From Lachnospiraceae bacterium (GTDB taxonomy: Bacteria; Bacillota; Clostridia; Lachnospirales; Lachnospiraceae), in the NCBI GenBank assembly GCA_017441825.1, contig JAFRVD010000008.1, forward strand, positions 1 to 33,851: 33,851 nucleotides of DNA, read 5' to 3'. The translations under genes and the position numbers were made by a program. This document shows positions 1-8,170 of this stretch, in pieces. The notes under the pieces were generated by a model. It saw only the letters and a program-made list of their open reading frames with translations. It was not told where the DNA came from and made no database searches. Numbering within the stretch: the stretch's first letter is position 1; each line of letters begins with the position of its first letter.

Positions 1-20
1 CAACCACATGGGCACTGGAA

Positions 21-85
21 GGGGAAGCTGTCAGCCCAGAGGGCTGACTGATGAGGTCGGGCCACCTTCCCCCGGAGGGGGAAGG
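21..85. repeat. Intergenic hairpin repeat, copy A
   Basis: The block holds two hairpins. The first has arms GTCAGCCC (30-37) and GGGCTGAC (41-48) around AGA. The second has arms CCTTCCCCC (65-73) and GGGGGAAGG (77-85) around GGA. The same modules recur at 3442-3553. There the first hairpin has TCC/GGA in place of CCC/GGG, a compensatory change that keeps pairing. It lies just past the 3' end of the minus-strand lipoprotein gene and may also act in 3'-end formation. Similar modules are common in gut Clostridia genomes as I remember them; I did not search. The left boundary is uncertain because the window starts 20 bases away. Confidence 0.75.
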
Positions 86-112
86 CTTTATAAAGGGGGT
101 ATATTTTTTGTT

Positions 113-817
113 TTATTCGCCCATGAACGTTTCGGATTCCGGGAGTCTTACGATGTCCGTGATCTCTGCGTTGCCGTCGAGGTCCTGATAGATGTACACC
201 AGCGCGTAGGACATTTCAGCGCCCGGGTAGACGATGGTCGCTTCGCAGAGGTAGCAGTAGTTCATGCCTGCAACAACCTGCTCTTCAAGAAGGGCAACCG
301 GGACGTAGTTCACGCCGGTCAGGGGCTCCAGCGCCTTATCGAAGACCGCCTGCGCGTCTTCCGTGATCTCGGGAGTTTCCGGCTCGTACCAGCCGCCGGG
401 AAGCGTCTCGTCATGAAGATTTGTTTCAACTTCAAAGTCCTTGATGTCCGTGACCGTTACATTGCCGTTCAGGTCTTCGTAAAGGATCACGATCGCGTAG
501 GTTTCCTTCGGATCCGGGACGACCGGGGAGATCCGGCAGAGGATCGCGTGGTTCGTGCCTGCTACAAGCTGCGAGCCGATGTAGGCTACCGGGACGTACT
601 CTGCACCCAGCAGGTCCCCAACCGCCTTCTCAAGGAGCTCTCTCATTTCATCGGTGATCACCGGGGATTCCGCACGGCTCCAGCCGCCTACGATCGCATC
701 GATCACGTTCTCAATATCTTCATCGTCTGACGGCGCCGGGTTAATGTTGATGCTGATGCAGCCTGCTGCACTGACGAGAATCACACATGCCATGACTAAA
801 GCGAGAATCTTTTTCAT
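113..817 (-). CDS. Lipoprotein with two tandem cystatin-like domains
   Basis: This is a 234-residue secreted lipoprotein. Residues 1-20 form a signal peptide with lipobox SAAGC, so Cys20 should be lipidated and the protein held on the outer face of the membrane. Two ~97-residue units follow. Each starts with GGW (residues 44-46 and 141-143) and carries QLVAGTNH (83-90) or QVVAGMNY (180-187) 39 residues later. GGW plus Q-x-V-x-G-x-N-Y is the hallmark of cystatins, where the QxVxG loop enters the active site of papain-like cysteine proteases. Each unit then has a strand pair ending in DLNGNVTVTDI or DLDGNAEITDI. The cystatin assignment is mine from motifs; the second cystatin loop (Pro-Trp) is not evident, so inhibitory activity is unproven. 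The start has an AGAGGTAG ribosome-binding site on the minus strand. The gene is monocistronic and diverges from the sigma-factor operon. Confidence 0.8.
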   Translation of the reverse strand: MKKILALVMACVILVSAAGCISININPAPSDDEDIENVIDAIVGGWSRAESPVITDEMRELLEKAVGDLLGAEYVPVAYIGSQLVAGTNHAILCRISPVVPDPKETYAIVILYEDLNGNVTVTDIKDFEVETNLHDETLPGGWYEPETPEITEDAQAVFDKALEPLTGVNYVPVALLEEQVVAGMNYCYLCEATIVYPGAEMSYALVYIYQDLDGNAEITDIVRLPESETFMGE

Positions 818-930
818 TTTTTTCTACCTCTTTTCTTTTTTTGATCAGCTGTCCCGGTCCTCAACCGTGTGGCGCTGGTTTTTTGTTTTCTTGCCTTTTC
901 ACCCTATATACAAGCGGCCCGCCCGGAATG

Positions 931-959
931 TTGCACCCTTTTGAAAATTTTTTTATAAT
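931..959 (+). promoter_or_regulatory. Promoter of the sigma/anti-sigma operon
   Basis: TTGCAC (931-936), 17-base spacer, TATAAT (954-959). This is a near-consensus housekeeping promoter, with transcription expected from about 966 and a leader of about 90 bases. The leader holds a perfect palindrome, GATCTTAAGATC, at 1002-1013. No ECF-type autoregulated promoter (AAC/CGTC style) was seen, so this sigma factor may not drive its own gene. Confidence 0.7.
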
Positions 960-1058
960 ATCCGTGAACTTTTTCTCTTTCAGCGCCAATACTCAGTGAA
1001 AGATCTTAAGATCCTGATGGAAACCGCTCAAAAAAGTGTTTAAGGAAAGGGGGTCGGC

Positions 1059-1577
1059 ATGACACGGGAAGCTTTGGAACGTCTGTTTACAAGACACGGG
1101 CGTTCGATCTATTACTTTTGCCTGCACCTCACAGGACAGCGGGAATCCGGAGAAGAGCTATTCCAGGAAACCGTCCTGAAGACGATGGAGGTCTCCGGCC
1201 GGATCCGCGAGGACGATGAGCTTATATCGGCGCGGAATTACTGCATGGGGATCGCGGTCCGCCTGTACCGGAACCGCGCGCGGAAGGAAGCCATGCATCC
1301 GGTGCTGTCCTTAGACGATGACCAGTCCGGGATCGGCTTCCGTATTTCGAATGATCTGACCCCGGAAGAAAGCGCATTAAGGCTTCGGGAAATGCAGGAG
1401 GTCCGCGCGGCCATCCGCGCGCTTCCCGAAAAACTGCGGGAAACGGTCTACCTGTTCTACTATGCGGAGCAGCCGCTTCAGGAGATCGCAAAGACCCTGC
1501 GCATTCCGGAGGGTACGGTCAAAAGCCGGCTGAACACCGCGAAAAAGAGGCTCAGGAAAATGCTGGAGGAGAAATAA
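1059..1577 (+). CDS. RNA polymerase sigma-70 family factor, ECF-like
   Basis: The 172-residue length is typical of ECF sigma factors. The N-terminal half (about residues 5-80) fits region 2: ALERLFTRHGRSIYYFCLHL followed by the acidic GEELFQETVLKTME segment that binds core polymerase. The C-terminal part (about 108-170) is region 4, with ALPEKLRETVYLFYYAEQPL, then EIAKTLRIPEGTVKSRL, a helix-turn-helix that reads the -35 element, and a basic tail. The start codon has a strong AAGGAAAGGGGG ribosome-binding site at 1042-1053. One base separates its stop from the next ATG, and the next gene's GGAGGAG lies inside its 3' end, so the pair is translationally linked. By position, the downstream membrane protein is its likely anti-sigma factor. 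The stimulus and regulon cannot be read here. Confidence 0.9.
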   Translation: MTREALERLFTRHGRSIYYFCLHLTGQRESGEELFQETVLKTMEVSGRIREDDELISARNYCMGIAVRLYRNRARKEAMHPVLSLDDDQSGIGFRISNDLTPEESALRLREMQEVRAAIRALPEKLRETVYLFYYAEQPLQEIAKTLRIPEGTVKSRLNTAKKRLRKMLEEK

Positions 1578-1578
1578 G

Positions 1579-3435
1579 ATGAAGATCGATGATAAAATCA
1601 TAAAGGAGTCCCTCGCGGCGGACGGGAAGCTCCCGGAAGAGATGGCGCTGTTCGTCTCGGAGCAGCTCGGGCAGGATCACGAGGAAAGTAAGGTGCGCCG
1701 GATGGAGGCGTCCGGGAAGAGGAAGGCTTCGGAAGGAAGACGGCGCGGGCTCGTGACGGGGCTTGTGGCCATCGCCGCGATGGCGCTCCTCGTGTTCGTA
1801 GCAATCAAGCTGATCCCGACGTTCCGGCCGTCCGGGGAAGGCACGAGTACGGCGGAGCACGGTGCGGAGAACGCGCAGGAGCCCGAGGCGGAAAGCGCGG
1901 CGGAGTCCGCGGAAGAGGATACCGAAAAGAATACGGAAGAGAGTCTGGAAGTCGGAGACGGTCCGGTCGACCCGGCCGGTACCTATAAAAAGATCCCGAT
2001 CGGGGGCGGAGCGCTTAGCTGGGGCATGTCGGAGAGTGAAGTCATCGGCGTGCTGGGTGAGCCTGACGAACGGACGGAACAGAACGCGGCGGTGACCTTA
2101 ATGTATAAGAAGCCTCTGGAGACAGACCTGGGCTTCACGAGCGATTATGCGAAATTCGTCATCGGCGAAAAACAGGCGCTTTCCTACAACGAAGCCATCG
2201 TCATGGGACTGAACCACGTCGCCTTTGAATCCTATGAGACGGTGACGACGGCAGCAGACAAAGAACTTATCCGGTTCTACGGGCTCTATGACGACTATGA
2301 GGAGCATGTAAATCCGCTCACGCAGCTTGGCGAGCCGGGAGGGGACAAGATTTCCGACCGCGTATATCACTGGAAAGCATGGGAGCTTCAGAATGAACCG
2401 GAGCTCCGGAACACCATGCGTGCGAGATTGATGCAGTATAACAATTACCGCGGAGAAACGGAAGGCCGGTCGCAAAGCGCCGATGAGATCGAAGCCCAGT
2501 GTTCCCCGGAATACATGCCGGTGGTCGTCAGCATGACCCACCCGAAGGATGAAGCAGAAAAGGGCGTTGGGATCACGCTGGACGCCGCCCGGCTGATGAT
2601 CGCCACGGCGCCGGTCGAAAGGACTGTGGATCCGTCGCATTCGTCAGTTTATCTGGCGTCACTGACGGGTCTTCTCGAAACGCAGGGCATTCTCGGCGAG
2701 CTTTCAGAGGCTGCCCAAGGAAAACAGTTTGAGATCGTGAGCGCGCCGTACGTCTTCGAGTACGCAGTGCTGGCCCATTTCAGGTCCGTGGACGAGCCCG
2801 TGACTTACTGTACCGCTTACATCAAATATAAAGACGGAGCAGACCCGGAAAGCGTCGTCCTGAGTGAGAATGATGACGTGCTGGAGCTTTCCGAATATTA
2901 TATCTATGACGATCTCCGGAGCGGGGAAGCAGAGAACGCGGCCGATCTCATGGGCAGGGTCTACAGGGACGTTTACCAGATGCCGGATCAGGAGACGCTT
3001 CGGAAAGGGGCGGAGGCAGCCATCGACGCGTTCTTTAACGATCGGGCGGTGTTCGGGACCCGGGAAGACGAAGAGGATGCCGGCGCGGATACGGACACTT
3101 CGGATGAAGACGCCTTGTGGACAGAGGCGGAAATGGAAGAGCTCCGGGAGCACTTAACGACTGTCTCGATCTGCGACCCGAACACGGAATTCGCTGACCC
3201 GGCGTCCTGGGCGGATCAGAAGGGACTGTCGTTTAAAGATACGCGGTTCAAGATCGGGATTACGGCGGATAAAGAGGCGCTTTCGGACGGAGTCCGCGAG
3301 AAATGGAAGAGCATCCGGGGAGATCTTGAGTATTTCTATATGAACGTCGTTGTGGTAAACTACGAATTCCGCGTGACGGTTTATCCGACGGAGACCGATC
3401 TCATCAGCGGGACGCCGGCTGTGGAGGAACCGTGA
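1579..3435 (+). CDS. Single-pass membrane protein, putative anti-sigma factor
   Basis: This 618-residue protein has a bitopic layout. Residues 1-56 are a charged cytosolic segment ending in a Lys/Arg cluster, 57-79 form one transmembrane helix, and 85-130 are a Glu/Ala-rich linker. The rest, about 490 residues, is outside the cell. Residues 140-165 read GGGALSWGMSESEVIGVLGE, like the short alpha/beta modules in many secreted sensor proteins. I do not recognise the other outer domains. The anti-sigma role is inferred from the one-base gap to the sigma gene and the membrane topology. No zinc-binding anti-sigma motif (HxxxCxxC) is visible in the cytosolic part. The outer region is much larger than usual for an ECF partner, so it could sense an envelope or extracellular signal. 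After it comes the repeat at 3442-3553, with no clear separate terminator. Confidence 0.7.
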   Translation: MKIDDKIIKESLAADGKLPEEMALFVSEQLGQDHEESKVRRMEASGKRKASEGRRRGLVTGLVAIAAMALLVFVAIKLIPTFRPSGEGTSTAEHGAENAQEPEAESAAESAEEDTEKNTEESLEVGDGPVDPAGTYKKIPIGGGALSWGMSESEVIGVLGEPDERTEQNAAVTLMYKKPLETDLGFTSDYAKFVIGEKQALSYNEAIVMGLNHVAFESYETVTTAADKELIRFYGLYDDYEEHVNPLTQLGEPGGDKISDRVYHWKAWELQNEPELRNTMRARLMQYNNYRGETEGRSQSADEIEAQCSPEYMPVVVSMTHPKDEAEKGVGITLDAARLMIATAPVERTVDPSHSSVYLASLTGLLETQGILGELSEAAQGKQFEIVSAPYVFEYAVLAHFRSVDEPVTYCTAYIKYKDGADPESVVLSENDDVLELSEYYIYDDLRSGEAENAADLMGRVYRDVYQMPDQETLRKGAEAAIDAFFNDRAVFGTREDEEDAGADTDTSDEDALWTEAEMEELREHLTTVSICDPNTEFADPASWADQKGLSFKDTRFKIGITADKEALSDGVREKWKSIRGDLEYFYMNVVVVNYEFRVTVYPTETDLISGTPAVEEP

Positions 3436-3441
3436 GTGACC

Positions 3442-3553
3442 TACCCCTCATCCGGCCCTTCGGTCCACCTTCCCCCGGAGGGGGAAGGCTGTCAAGAAAA
3501 GGCTTCCCCTTGCGGGGAAGCTGTCAGTCCGAAGGACTGACTGATGAGGGGTA
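3442..3553. repeat. Intergenic hairpin repeat, copy B (bounded by inverted repeats)
   Basis: A 112-base element bounded by a perfect 10-base inverted repeat: TACCCCTCAT (3442-3451) and ATGAGGGGTA (3544-3553). Inside are three hairpins: CCTTCCCCC/GGGGGAAGG (3468-3488), GCTTCCCC/GGGGAAGC (3502-3521) and GTCAGTCC/GGACTGAC (3523-3541, GAA loop). Copy A at the start of the window shares two of these, with compensating substitutions in one. There is no coding capacity. The design is that of a MITE-like or REP-like element. It sits between two co-directional transcription units and could form a terminator or block readthrough. Confidence 0.85.
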
Positions 3554-3568
3554 TGTAAAAGGAAACAG

Positions 3569-3597
3569 ATGACAAACCATTTTCATTGTGCTATCTT
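3569..3597 (+). promoter_or_regulatory. Promoter of the MFS-phosphodiesterase operon
   Basis: ATGACA (3569-3574), 17-base spacer, TATCTT (3592-3597). It lies just downstream of repeat copy B and about 40 bases before the MFS start codon. The match to consensus is moderate. Confidence 0.5.
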
Positions 3598-3633
3598 AAT
3601 CTTGTGGAATATTCACAAGAGGAGGGTGGCACA

Positions 3634-5103
3634 ATGTTTTTTAAAAAGAAAGAAGCTGAAGAACCCGCCGAGCCTAAATACGGCGGTTTGAAGCTGAACT
3701 ACAAACGGACATTTCTGATCGGCTTCGCGTTTTTCGGGATCCTGCTCCTGTGGCAGGTGTACGATTCCTGGTGCCCGACGTTCCTGACGGATATCTTCGC
3801 GAACAGGATGTACGGGATGACGTCTGCGGAACTCAAGGCCTCGGATCCCGACAAGATCCTGAACGTGCAGTGGCTGGTCGGCATCATCATGGCCTGCGAC
3901 AACCTCGCGGCCCTCATCCTGCTGCCTATCTTTGGAACGATCTCGGACAAGACGAAATCGCCGCTTGGCAAGCGCATGCCCTTCATCCTGGTGGGTACCT
4001 GCGTCTCCGCCATCGCGTTCCCGTTCATACCCCTGTTCTTCCATTACAATAACATCGTCGGGATGATCATCATGATGGCGGTCGTCCTTCTGTTCATGAT
4101 GATGTACAGGAACCCGGCGGTCGCGCTCATGCCGGACATCACTCCCAAGCCGCTCCGCGCGAAGGCGAACGGCATCATCAACATCATGGGGTATATAGGC
4201 GGCGCGTTCGCGACGGTCCTCGGCATCTTCCTGAAGCTTTCGGATTATATTAACGTGACCGACCGCGCGGACAAGATGTGGATCATCGAGCTGCCGTTCA
4301 TCATCGCTTCCGTCCTCATGGTCATATCCGCAGTAGTGCTGGTCCTGACCATCAAGGAGAACAAGATCGAAGAGGAGATGAAGGACGAGATGGCGCGCGG
4401 CGAAGAGCTGGCAGCCATTGCGGAGCCTGTCACGGACGACGGGCCGATGCCCCGTGCGAACCGGGTCATGCTCCTTGGCATCCTCAGTGCGGAATTCCTC
4501 TGGTTCATGTCCGACAACGCCATCGGCACGTACATTGGAAACTACGTCATTTACTATCTGAATTCAGTATCCTCCGCGACGATGATCCTGACCATCATCG
4601 GCGGCGTCGCGTCTGTGGCCGGCTTCGCCACGGCAGGCATGATCGCGGAAAAATACGGCCGCAAGACCACGGTATGCGCCGGCCTCGGGATCACGTTCTT
4701 TGCGCTGGTCGTCATGATCTTTGTGGGGCCGACCCGGAAGGTCACCGGTGCGAACGGGGAGTTCTCCTTCCCGGCCATCCTGTTCCTGGTCTGGATCCTC
4801 AAGGGCTACGGCATGGCGCTCGTGCACAACTGCTCGTTCCCCATGGTGGTGGAGCTCTGCAGTTCGAAGAAGATCGGCCGGTTCACGGGCTTCTACTACG
4901 CGTCGTCGATGTCCGCGCAGACCATCACGCCCATCCTTCTCGGCTACCTGTTCATGCAGTTCAGCGCATGGCGCGCGCTGCCCATTTACGCGTGCGTGCT
5001 GACCGCCATGAGCTTCATGGTATTTACGATCCTTGTTAAGAACATTAAAGCGTCCAAGGTCAGAAACGCGACCGGTCTGGAAGCGATAGGAGATGACGAC
5101 TGA
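3634..5103 (+). CDS. MFS transporter, SLC45/GPH-like
   Basis: The product is a 489-residue polytopic membrane protein with about 12 hydrophobic helices. The N-terminal tail is short and charged (FFKKKEAEEPAEPK). A hydrophilic loop rich in Glu and Lys separates the two halves at about residues 250-275. The loop motif GTISDKTKSPLGKRMPFI is the MFS motif (G-x-x-x-D-x-x-x-x-x-G-x-R) in the form seen in SLC45 and GPH sugar symporters. RNPAVALMPDITPKPLRAKA is also typical of that branch, and GMIAEKYGRKTT repeats the motif in the second half. ATG 3634 is chosen over the upstream alternative because GAGGAGGG lies 7 bases before it. Its stop overlaps the next ATG by one base, coupling it to a glycerophosphodiesterase. 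The substrate could be a sugar, a glycoside or a glycerophosphodiester; the sequence does not decide. Confidence 0.85.
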   Translation: MFFKKKEAEEPAEPKYGGLKLNYKRTFLIGFAFFGILLLWQVYDSWCPTFLTDIFANRMYGMTSAELKASDPDKILNVQWLVGIIMACDNLAALILLPIFGTISDKTKSPLGKRMPFILVGTCVSAIAFPFIPLFFHYNNIVGMIIMMAVVLLFMMMYRNPAVALMPDITPKPLRAKANGIINIMGYIGGAFATVLGIFLKLSDYINVTDRADKMWIIELPFIIASVLMVISAVVLVLTIKENKIEEEMKDEMARGEELAAIAEPVTDDGPMPRANRVMLLGILSAEFLWFMSDNAIGTYIGNYVIYYLNSVSSATMILTIIGGVASVAGFATAGMIAEKYGRKTTVCAGLGITFFALVVMIFVGPTRKVTGANGEFSFPAILFLVWILKGYGMALVHNCSFPMVVELCSSKKIGRFTGFYYASSMSAQTITPILLGYLFMQFSAWRALPIYACVLTAMSFMVFTILVKNIKASKVRNATGLEAIGDDD

Positions 5104-5885
5104 TGAAAAAGAACGAGAGAGGCGCGGAGCGCTTTTATCACTGGAATTACGCCCACCGGGGGCTTCATGAAAAGGACAAATCTGTCCCGGAGAACTCTCT
5201 GGCCGCGTTCCGTGCGGCAAAGGAAGCGGGATACGGCGCGGAGCTTGACGTGCAGCTTAGTAAGGACGGGCAGGTAGTGGTGTTCCACGACGACACCCTG
5301 GACCGTGTCTGCGGGACGATTCCTGCGCCGGAAGGACTCGCAAACGGGAAGGGATTGGTCAAGGACTACACATACGAAGAGCTGCACAAAATGTCCCTCT
5401 GCGGGACTCAGGAGACCATCCCGCTCTTTTCGGACGTACTCGATGCGTTCTACGGCGGCGGCCCGCTCATTGTGGAGCTCAAGGACGCGCACGAAAAAAA
5501 TAAGGAGCTCTGTGAAAAGACGTGGGCGATCCTGAAGGACTGGAAGGGGCTTTTCTGCATCGAATCCTTTACGCCCGTTGTCGTACACTGGTTTAAGAAG
5601 AACGCGCCGGAAGTGTTCCGCGGGCAGCTTGCAATGGCGGTGAAGGAATACGAAGGCCAGGTCTCGAAGCCCATCGGCTGGCTCCTCGGGAACGGCCTGT
5701 TCAATGTCTGGACGAAGCCTGATTTTGTGGCGTACGACATGAGCGTTGAGCGTCCGAAATATGTGAAGCATCTCTTTAAAAAGGGCGAGATGGACATTTG
5801 CTGGACGTCCAGGGACCCGGAGGATCAGAAGGCCGGCTATGACGGCGTGATCTTTGAGTTTTACCGGCCGGGGATCAGGTACTGA
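5103..5885 (+). CDS. ugpQ: Glycerophosphodiester phosphodiesterase, cytosolic
   Basis: This 260-residue enzyme would hydrolyse glycerophosphodiesters to sn-glycerol 3-phosphate and an alcohol. The GDPD signature is clear: AHRG (His18, Arg19), PENS (Glu30, Asn31), AELDVQ (Glu47, Asp49) and VFHDD (His62). These are the general acid/base histidines and metal ligands of the TIM-barrel family. There is no signal peptide or membrane segment, so it acts in the cytosol, like UgpQ. The gene starts inside the stop codon of the MFS gene (TGATG), which implies coupled translation and a shared substrate or pathway. The family and fold are secure; the symbol is by analogy. No clear terminator follows, only G-rich then T-rich sequence before the next promoter. 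Confidence 0.9.
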   Translation: MKKNERGAERFYHWNYAHRGLHEKDKSVPENSLAAFRAAKEAGYGAELDVQLSKDGQVVVFHDDTLDRVCGTIPAPEGLANGKGLVKDYTYEELHKMSLCGTQETIPLFSDVLDAFYGGGPLIVELKDAHEKNKELCEKTWAILKDWKGLFCIESFTPVVVHWFKKNAPEVFRGQLAMAVKEYEGQVSKPIGWLLGNGLFNVWTKPDFVAYDMSVERPKYVKHLFKKGEMDICWTSRDPEDQKAGYDGVIFEFYRPGIRY

Positions 5886-5913
5886 GGGGGTTTTGTTTAA
5901 ATAATAACAATCA

Positions 5914-5942
5914 TTGCAATTAGAATTATGCTCTGCTATAAT
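5914..5942 (+). promoter_or_regulatory. Promoter of the membrane pyrophosphatase gene
   Basis: TTGCAA (5914-5919), 17-base spacer, TATAAT (5937-5942). A strong housekeeping promoter in an AT-rich gap, giving a leader of about 65 bases. The gene's ribosome-binding site GAAGGAGG follows just before the ATG at 6014. Confidence 0.75.
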
Positions 5943-6013
5943 TTTACTGTTTGGGGCTTTGACGCCGAAAGGCTGAAAAGATATAAAAGAAAAGTTGTCT
6001 GAAGGAGGCAGAA

Positions 6014-8143
6014 ATGATTGCAAGTTATCTGATCGCGTTAGTGATCGCGATACTGGCTCTCTGCTACGTCTGCTGGAATTTCTTCCGCATCAAGAAGATG
6101 CCGGAAGGCACTCCGGAGATGGCTGAAATGGCCGGTATCATCAGAAGCGGCGCAGTCACGTTCATGAAGACGGAATACAGGACCGTCGGAATCGTCGTGC
6201 TGATCGTCGCAGTGATCTTTTCACTGTTCGTGGAAAAGACAAGCGGCATCACCTTTATTGTGGGCGCGTGCATGTCCACAGCGGTCTGCGTACTCGGTAT
6301 GAGATCCGCAACCTACGCAAACGTACGTACATCCAATAAGGCCAGAGAATCCCTTTCAATCGGCGAAACCGTCAAGGTCGCGCTGTGCGGCGGATCCATT
6401 TCCGGTCTTGCAGTTCAGGCCTGCGGTATCCTGGGCCTTATCCTGATCCTTCTGATCTTCAAAGGCGTGAACGGTGACGCTACGGGCACAGGCTTCCTTG
6501 CGAACCTGGAATGCAACCCCACCATCATGCGTATCACCACCTACTCCCTTGGCTGCTCCGTGGTCGCCATGTTCAACCGTGTCGCGGGCGGCAACTACAC
6601 CAAGGCTGCCGACATCTCCTCTGATATTCTGGCGAAGATCCGTCACGATATGCCCGAGGATGACAGCCGTGTCCCGAACGTAGTGGCAGACTTTATCGGC
6701 GATAACGTCAACGACATCGCCGGCAACTGCTCTGACCTTCTTGAGTCCTTTGTTGCGACCATGGCTGCGGCCATCATGATCGCGCTTACGCTTCACAGAG
6801 GCTCCGGCGCTTCCGAAAGCCTTTTCGAAGCGACTGCAATTTACCCCATCATCGTTGCGGCCGGCGGACTGATCGGCTGCCTCCTTGGTCTTGGCTACGC
6901 CCAGATCAAAAAGATGGGCAACGACCCGTCCAGAGAGCTTGACCTTGCCACATGGATCTCTGCCGGCCTGACCATCGTGATCGCACTCATCGGCGCGCTC
7001 ATCGTCTTCAGCCGCGGAGAAATCAAGGCAGAGCTTTACGACAGCTTCAAACTGGGCTGGGTCTCCCCGTGGCTTTCAGCGGTGCTCGGCATCGTGTCCG
7101 GTATCGCCATCGGCTCCATCACGGAGTATTACACCAGTACGGAATATAAACCGACCAGAGAACTTGCGGAGATCGCGCCGGAAGGCGAAGCTTTCGTTAT
7201 TACGAAGGGCGATGCCATCGGCTCCCGTTCCTGCCTGTTCCCGATCCTTGTGATCAGCGTTTCACTTCTGATTTCCGGCCTGATCTGCGGCACGTACGGT
7301 ATTGCGATGTCCGCACTCGGCATGCTCGCATTCGTGGGCGCGACCGTCTCCATCGACGCGTTCGGACCCATTGCGGACAACGCCGGCGGCCTGGCAGAGA
7401 GCTGCCACCTGGATGAAAAGGTCCGTGCAATTACGGATAAGCTGGACGCTGTAGGCAACACCACGGCGGCAATCGGCAAGGGCTTCGCGATCGGCTCCGC
7501 CGCATTCGCGACCGTTTCCCTGATCGTAGCGTACGTAGGCAACTACATGGCTGCAGGCGCCGAGCCTGTCCTGAACTTTGCGTCGTTCATCGTGGTGGCC
7601 GGCGGTATCATCGGCGGCGGCCTCGTGGAATACTTCTCCGCAGTCCTGACCGACAACACCATCGACTCTGCGAAGAAGATGGCGGACGAAGGCGACAAGG
7701 AGCTTTCGATCCCCGGCGTGCTGGAAGGAAAGGTCCATCCGAATTACAACCGTCTGGTCGAAATGGCGGCCAAGGAAGCGCTCAGAAAGATGCTCTTCCC
7801 GTCCGTGCTTGCCATCGTGATCCCCATTGTGGGCGGCTTCATCTTCGGCGTCGAATTCGTGGGCGGCATCCTGGTCGGTGCGACCATCGTGGCCATCCCG
7901 AGAGCCATCTTCATGGGCAACTCCGGCGGCGCGTTCGACAACGCCAAGAAGTACATCGAGATCGGTGCTCTGAAGGGCTACGGCAAGGGTACTGCAGCGC
8001 ATAAGGCGTCCGTCACCGGCGACACCGTGGGCGACACCCGTAAGGACGTTGTAGGCGTTGCGCTTGATATCTTCATCAAGACCATGTCCACCGTCGCAAA
8101 TACGCTGGCCAGTGTGATCAGGACAGTTACGCTTGTTAAGTAA
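6014..8143 (+). CDS. hppA: K+-dependent membrane-bound pyrophosphatase, Na+- or H+-pumping
   Basis: The 709-residue, ~16-helix protein couples PPi hydrolysis to cation export. Hydrolytic motifs are present but altered from the usual: KAADISSDILAKIR replaces KAADVGADLVGKVE (both Asp kept, final Glu replaced by Arg), PEDDSR is kept, and GDNVNDIAGNCSDLLESF keeps Asp230, Asp234 and Asp241. The GNTTAAIGKG segment (Ala485, Gly488) has Ala where K+-independent enzymes have Lys, so the enzyme should need K+. Glu244 in D-L-L-E-S occupies the position used by Na+-pumping enzymes such as that of Thermotoga maritima, which suggests Na+ transport. Divergent Na+-regulated H+ pumps are also known, so the ion needs testing. 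It is a single-gene unit with its own promoter and terminator. It recovers energy from PPi made by biosynthesis, including the phosphoribosyltransferases encoded nearby. Confidence 0.93.
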   Translation: MIASYLIALVIAILALCYVCWNFFRIKKMPEGTPEMAEMAGIIRSGAVTFMKTEYRTVGIVVLIVAVIFSLFVEKTSGITFIVGACMSTAVCVLGMRSATYANVRTSNKARESLSIGETVKVALCGGSISGLAVQACGILGLILILLIFKGVNGDATGTGFLANLECNPTIMRITTYSLGCSVVAMFNRVAGGNYTKAADISSDILAKIRHDMPEDDSRVPNVVADFIGDNVNDIAGNCSDLLESFVATMAAAIMIALTLHRGSGASESLFEATAIYPIIVAAGGLIGCLLGLGYAQIKKMGNDPSRELDLATWISAGLTIVIALIGALIVFSRGEIKAELYDSFKLGWVSPWLSAVLGIVSGIAIGSITEYYTSTEYKPTRELAEIAPEGEAFVITKGDAIGSRSCLFPILVISVSLLISGLICGTYGIAMSALGMLAFVGATVSIDAFGPIADNAGGLAESCHLDEKVRAITDKLDAVGNTTAAIGKGFAIGSAAFATVSLIVAYVGNYMAAGAEPVLNFASFIVVAGGIIGGGLVEYFSAVLTDNTIDSAKKMADEGDKELSIPGVLEGKVHPNYNRLVEMAAKEALRKMLFPSVLAIVIPIVGGFIFGVEFVGGILVGATIVAIPRAIFMGNSGGAFDNAKKYIEIGALKGYGKGTAAHKASVTGDTVGDTRKDVVGVALDIFIKTMSTVANTLASVIRTVTLVK

Positions 8144-8170
8144 TTCTTGTAAAAAAGTATGCTTTTTGAT

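Noticed and set aside
4986-6023. 345-codon minus-strand frame over the glycerophosphodiesterase gene
   Set aside because: It covers GDPD catalytic motifs on the other strand, has no ribosome-binding site and crosses the hppA promoter region.
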